DNA of 64,000 bases from Niallia sp. XMNu-256 (GTDB taxonomy: Bacteria; Bacillota; Bacilli; Bacillales; Cytobacillaceae), in the NCBI RefSeq assembly GCF_036670015.1, contig NZ_CP137636.1, positions 4,008,501 to 4,072,500 on the forward strand, given 5' to 3'. How positions within the stretch are numbered: position 1 is the stretch's first letter; every line of letters begins with the position of its first letter. This document shows, one piece after another, positions 61,914-64,000 of the stretch. The notes beneath the pieces are model-generated. The model was not told the origin of the DNA and searched no databases. It saw only the letters and a list, made by a program, of their open reading frames with translations. Both the position numbers and the translations under genes were made by a program.

Positions 61914-63773
61914 TCACTTTTTATGGTCTTTGTAAATAGCCCGTTCCTTACCATACCACCAGTTACCTAGTTTTTTACCTAAGAATGGTAATACATAATA
62001 ATCAAGACCTAAGAATCTTCCAGCACCGTTCATCACTGCGAAAGATGCAGGTAACGCCCAGAACTTATCCCAACCGAGCATTGCTGTTAATGTGAACATA
62101 AGTAACATGCTGACACTTGCAAAGCCTGCTAACCAAGTAAATAAACCAAATAGAATTAAGAGTCCTAAAGCAAATTCAAAAATTCCCACGAATCCTTGCA
62201 TAAAGATCGCAACTTCAGGAGTAGGCATCATTACTTTCATGATTGCCTCAAACCAACCTGGCATTGTATCTAAAATTGGAGGTGCAATTGCAGTAGCTTC
62301 AGCTCCACCTTCAGCCCATTCACTAGCGCCGCTTGTTGCGGTTTGTAACCATTCAAATGGCATTTTAACCGATTTATCAACAATCCACGAATCTGATCCA
62401 AGTCCACTAAATAAGTCTTTCTCTGCCCATTTAGTAGCTCCCCAGATCTTAGAACCGCCTTCTTCAATCCAGAACCAAGCAAGGTATAAACGAATTGGGA
62501 AAGTCCAGATCACATTGCCATAACGAGTTGTCACATCACGGAAAATATTTCGCTTATCTTTTGTATGGAAAAATTCATGTTTAATATATTGCCAAATATA
62601 ATAGCCACTGCTAATTGTTAGGAAGTAATAAATGTTAACGATATGCTTCATAAAGTTTGCAAACCAACCGCTCAGGCGAATTCCGCTAAGGTTTGCTACC
62701 CCATAACGCCCACCAATTGAAACCATTGTCCCATGATATTTTCCTTTAAAAGCGGTTTTCTGGCCACCGCTAATCTCCGCAATGATATTTTTTGCAGCCG
62801 TTGCACCTGTTTGTTCAGCTGCTTCAACAATTTGTGGAATTGGTTTACCATCTTCTTCATAGTAAGCTAAGTCCCCGACAACATATGTGTCTTTTAAGCC
62901 TTCTGCCTCCATGTATTCATTAACAAGTAAACGTCCTGCACGGCCACTTGACATTCCATAATCTTTCGTGTCGGAATTCGCTTTAATACCAGCTGTCCAA
63001 ATTAATGTATGTGTAGGAATTTCCTCGCCTGATTTTAACTTAATGGAATCAGGTTTAACTTCGACAATCGCAGAGTTCTTAAGGATTTTTACACCTTGTT
63101 TTTCTAAATATTTTTCTGCTTTGCCAGCATCTGTACGATCCAATGTATTTAAAATCGTTGGAGCAGCTTCTACTACATATAATGTAAAATCTTCTGGATC
63201 TAATTTATTATCCTTTGCTAAACGAACCTTCCATTCAATAAGTTCCCCAACCATTTCAATTCCAGTGAACCCGGAACCACAGACGATAAACGTTAACATC
63301 GCTTTCCGTTTGGCTTCATCTGGTTCAGTTGCTGCCTTGCGAACCGTTTCTTCAATATGTGTACGTAGTTTTACAGCATCTTCCCAAGACCATAATGTAA
63401 AACCATGCTCTTTTACACCAGGTGTACCGAAGTCATTCGCTTCCGCACCCATTCCTAATACTAAATAATCGTATGAAAAAGTACCTATTTCAGTTGTCAC
63501 CACTTTTTTCTCATGGTCAACATGTGTAACATTGTCAGTTACTAATTTAACTTTTGTACGGTTAAATAATTTGCGAAGGTCAAATAAAATGTCATTTGGC
63601 TCAACGCGATGAGCAGCTACTTCATGAAGTTCGGTCATCATTGTATGATACGAATGACGATCAATCAAAGTAATTTCAACAGAATCGTCTCTTTTATACT
63701 TTTTGGCAAGCTTTTTAGCGGCGTGCACACCAGCATAACCCGCACCGATGATAACGATTTTTTTCTCTGCCAC
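61914..63773 (-). CDS. NADH dehydrogenase (type II) with C-terminal membrane domain
   Basis: About 619 aa. Residues 1-400 are an NDH-2 flavoprotein: KKIVIIGAGYAGVHAAKKL (FAD), FIVCGSGFTGIEMVGEL (NADH), TLIWTAGIKANSD, YVVGDLAYYEEDGKPIPQIVEAAEQTG (quinone region). Residues ~400-619 add helices with HIVNIYYFLTISSGYYIWQYI and a DoxX-like domain (RLYLAWFWIEEGGSKIWG, FALGLLILFGLFTWLAGFA). This length and layout fit Ndh2 of the Listeria extracellular electron transfer locus. Start: GTG 63773 has AGGGGA ~10 nt upstream; ATG 63791 and ATG 63782 lack spacing. A partly palindromic TTGTGAACTAGTGAACAA lies upstream. Confidence 0.88.
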   Translation of the reverse strand: MAEKKIVIIGAGYAGVHAAKKLAKKYKRDDSVEITLIDRHSYHTMMTELHEVAAHRVEPNDILFDLRKLFNRTKVKLVTDNVTHVDHEKKVVTTEIGTFSYDYLVLGMGAEANDFGTPGVKEHGFTLWSWEDAVKLRTHIEETVRKAATEPDEAKRKAMLTFIVCGSGFTGIEMVGELIEWKVRLAKDNKLDPEDFTLYVVEAAPTILNTLDRTDAGKAEKYLEKQGVKILKNSAIVEVKPDSIKLKSGEEIPTHTLIWTAGIKANSDTKDYGMSSGRAGRLLVNEYMEAEGLKDTYVVGDLAYYEEDGKPIPQIVEAAEQTGATAAKNIIAEISGGQKTAFKGKYHGTMVSIGGRYGVANLSGIRLSGWFANFMKHIVNIYYFLTISSGYYIWQYIKHEFFHTKDKRNIFRDVTTRYGNVIWTFPIRLYLAWFWIEEGGSKIWGATKWAEKDLFSGLGSDSWIVDKSVKMPFEWLQTATSGASEWAEGGAEATAIAPPILDTMPGWFEAIMKVMMPTPEVAIFMQGFVGIFEFALGLLILFGLFTWLAGFASVSMLLMFTLTAMLGWDKFWALPASFAVMNGAGRFLGLDYYVLPFLGKKLGNWWYGKERAIYKDHKK

Positions 63774-64000
63774 GCTCTTCATTCCCCTCATAAATTAATT
63801 TCAATAAAATATATATATAATGCCCTTCCACAACAATATTGTGAACTAGTGAACAACTACAACTTCATATTACATATGTTTATACATAAAGTCTATGGTT
63901 TTCATAAAAAATTAACAAATTTCGACAAGTTCACAAAAAATTCATAAAAAAGTAAACCTGTATTTAATATACCCGTAAACCACAAAAATATGTATGATTT

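Overview
The window is a piece of chromosome from an endospore-forming, low-GC member of the Bacillaceae. The evidence is the presence of spo0F, rsfA and gerQ, bacillithiol (bshB2) and coproporphyrin-type haem (hemQ) genes, strong AGGAGG ribosome sites with frequent TTG/GTG starts, and a backbone order (murZ-fsa-fbaA-spo0F-ywjG-pyrG-rpoE ... argS-ywiB ... speB-pbpG-ywhD-ywhC-ywhB-ywgA-ywfO ... rsfA-lipL-pta-hemQ-gerQ-ywdK-ywdI) that follows the ywj-ywd region of Bacillus subtilis. The species cannot be fixed from the sequence. I saw no rRNA, tRNA, transposase, prophage or CRISPR array.

Layout. 1-7.2 kb: cell-wall and central-metabolism backbone with spo0F; pyrG has a complete CTP-sensing leader (promoter, GGGC start, attenuator). 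7.4-16.7 kb: a minus-strand acyl-CoA operon (mmgA-hbd-acd-acd-tetR-icmF) for beta-oxidation and isobutyryl/butyryl-CoA interconversion, with a cre-like site in front. 17-36.5 kb: backbone genes for cardiolipin synthesis, arginyl-tRNA, agmatinase, a sporulation-type PBP, lipoylation, phosphotransacetylase, haem, spore germination and an M23 cell-wall hydrolase with a WalR-like box. 36.8-49.2 kb: a formate dehydrogenase island: moeB, moaD, moaE, a MoeA-substrate-binding fusion, moeA, mobA, fdhE, fdnI, fdnH, fdnG and fdhD. 49.6-59.2 kb: mixed genes (acrylyl-CoA reductase-like, yojF-bshB2, AlkD-like, a tandem P-loop ATPase, two flavoproteins, a two-part ThrE exporter, pepT). 59.9-64 kb: DoxX, EetB-like, EetA-like and a long NADH dehydrogenase with a membrane tail, resembling part of the Listeria flavin-based extracellular electron transfer locus.

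Main points. (1) fdnG is one selenoprotein gene: two open frames are separated by one in-frame TGA (47757-47759) at the catalytic selenocysteine site, followed at exactly the Escherichia coli fdhF distance by a hairpin with the same bulged U and GGUCU loop. (2) Five intergenic tandem arrays have exact periods of 52 bp (three arrays, all between convergent genes) or 21 bp (two arrays, both upstream of genes), about five and two helical turns. (3) A mosaic family of intergenic repeats (called E1 and E2 here) occurs about a dozen times, one copy inside the pyrG leader and one 46-bp copy made only of the two E1 ends. (4) The terminal redox genes fit membrane electron transfer, and with the membrane formate dehydrogenase suggest flexible anaerobic respiration.

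Starts were often moved from the longest frame to the codon with a proper ribosome site; each case is explained. Family names come from sequence recognition without database searches.
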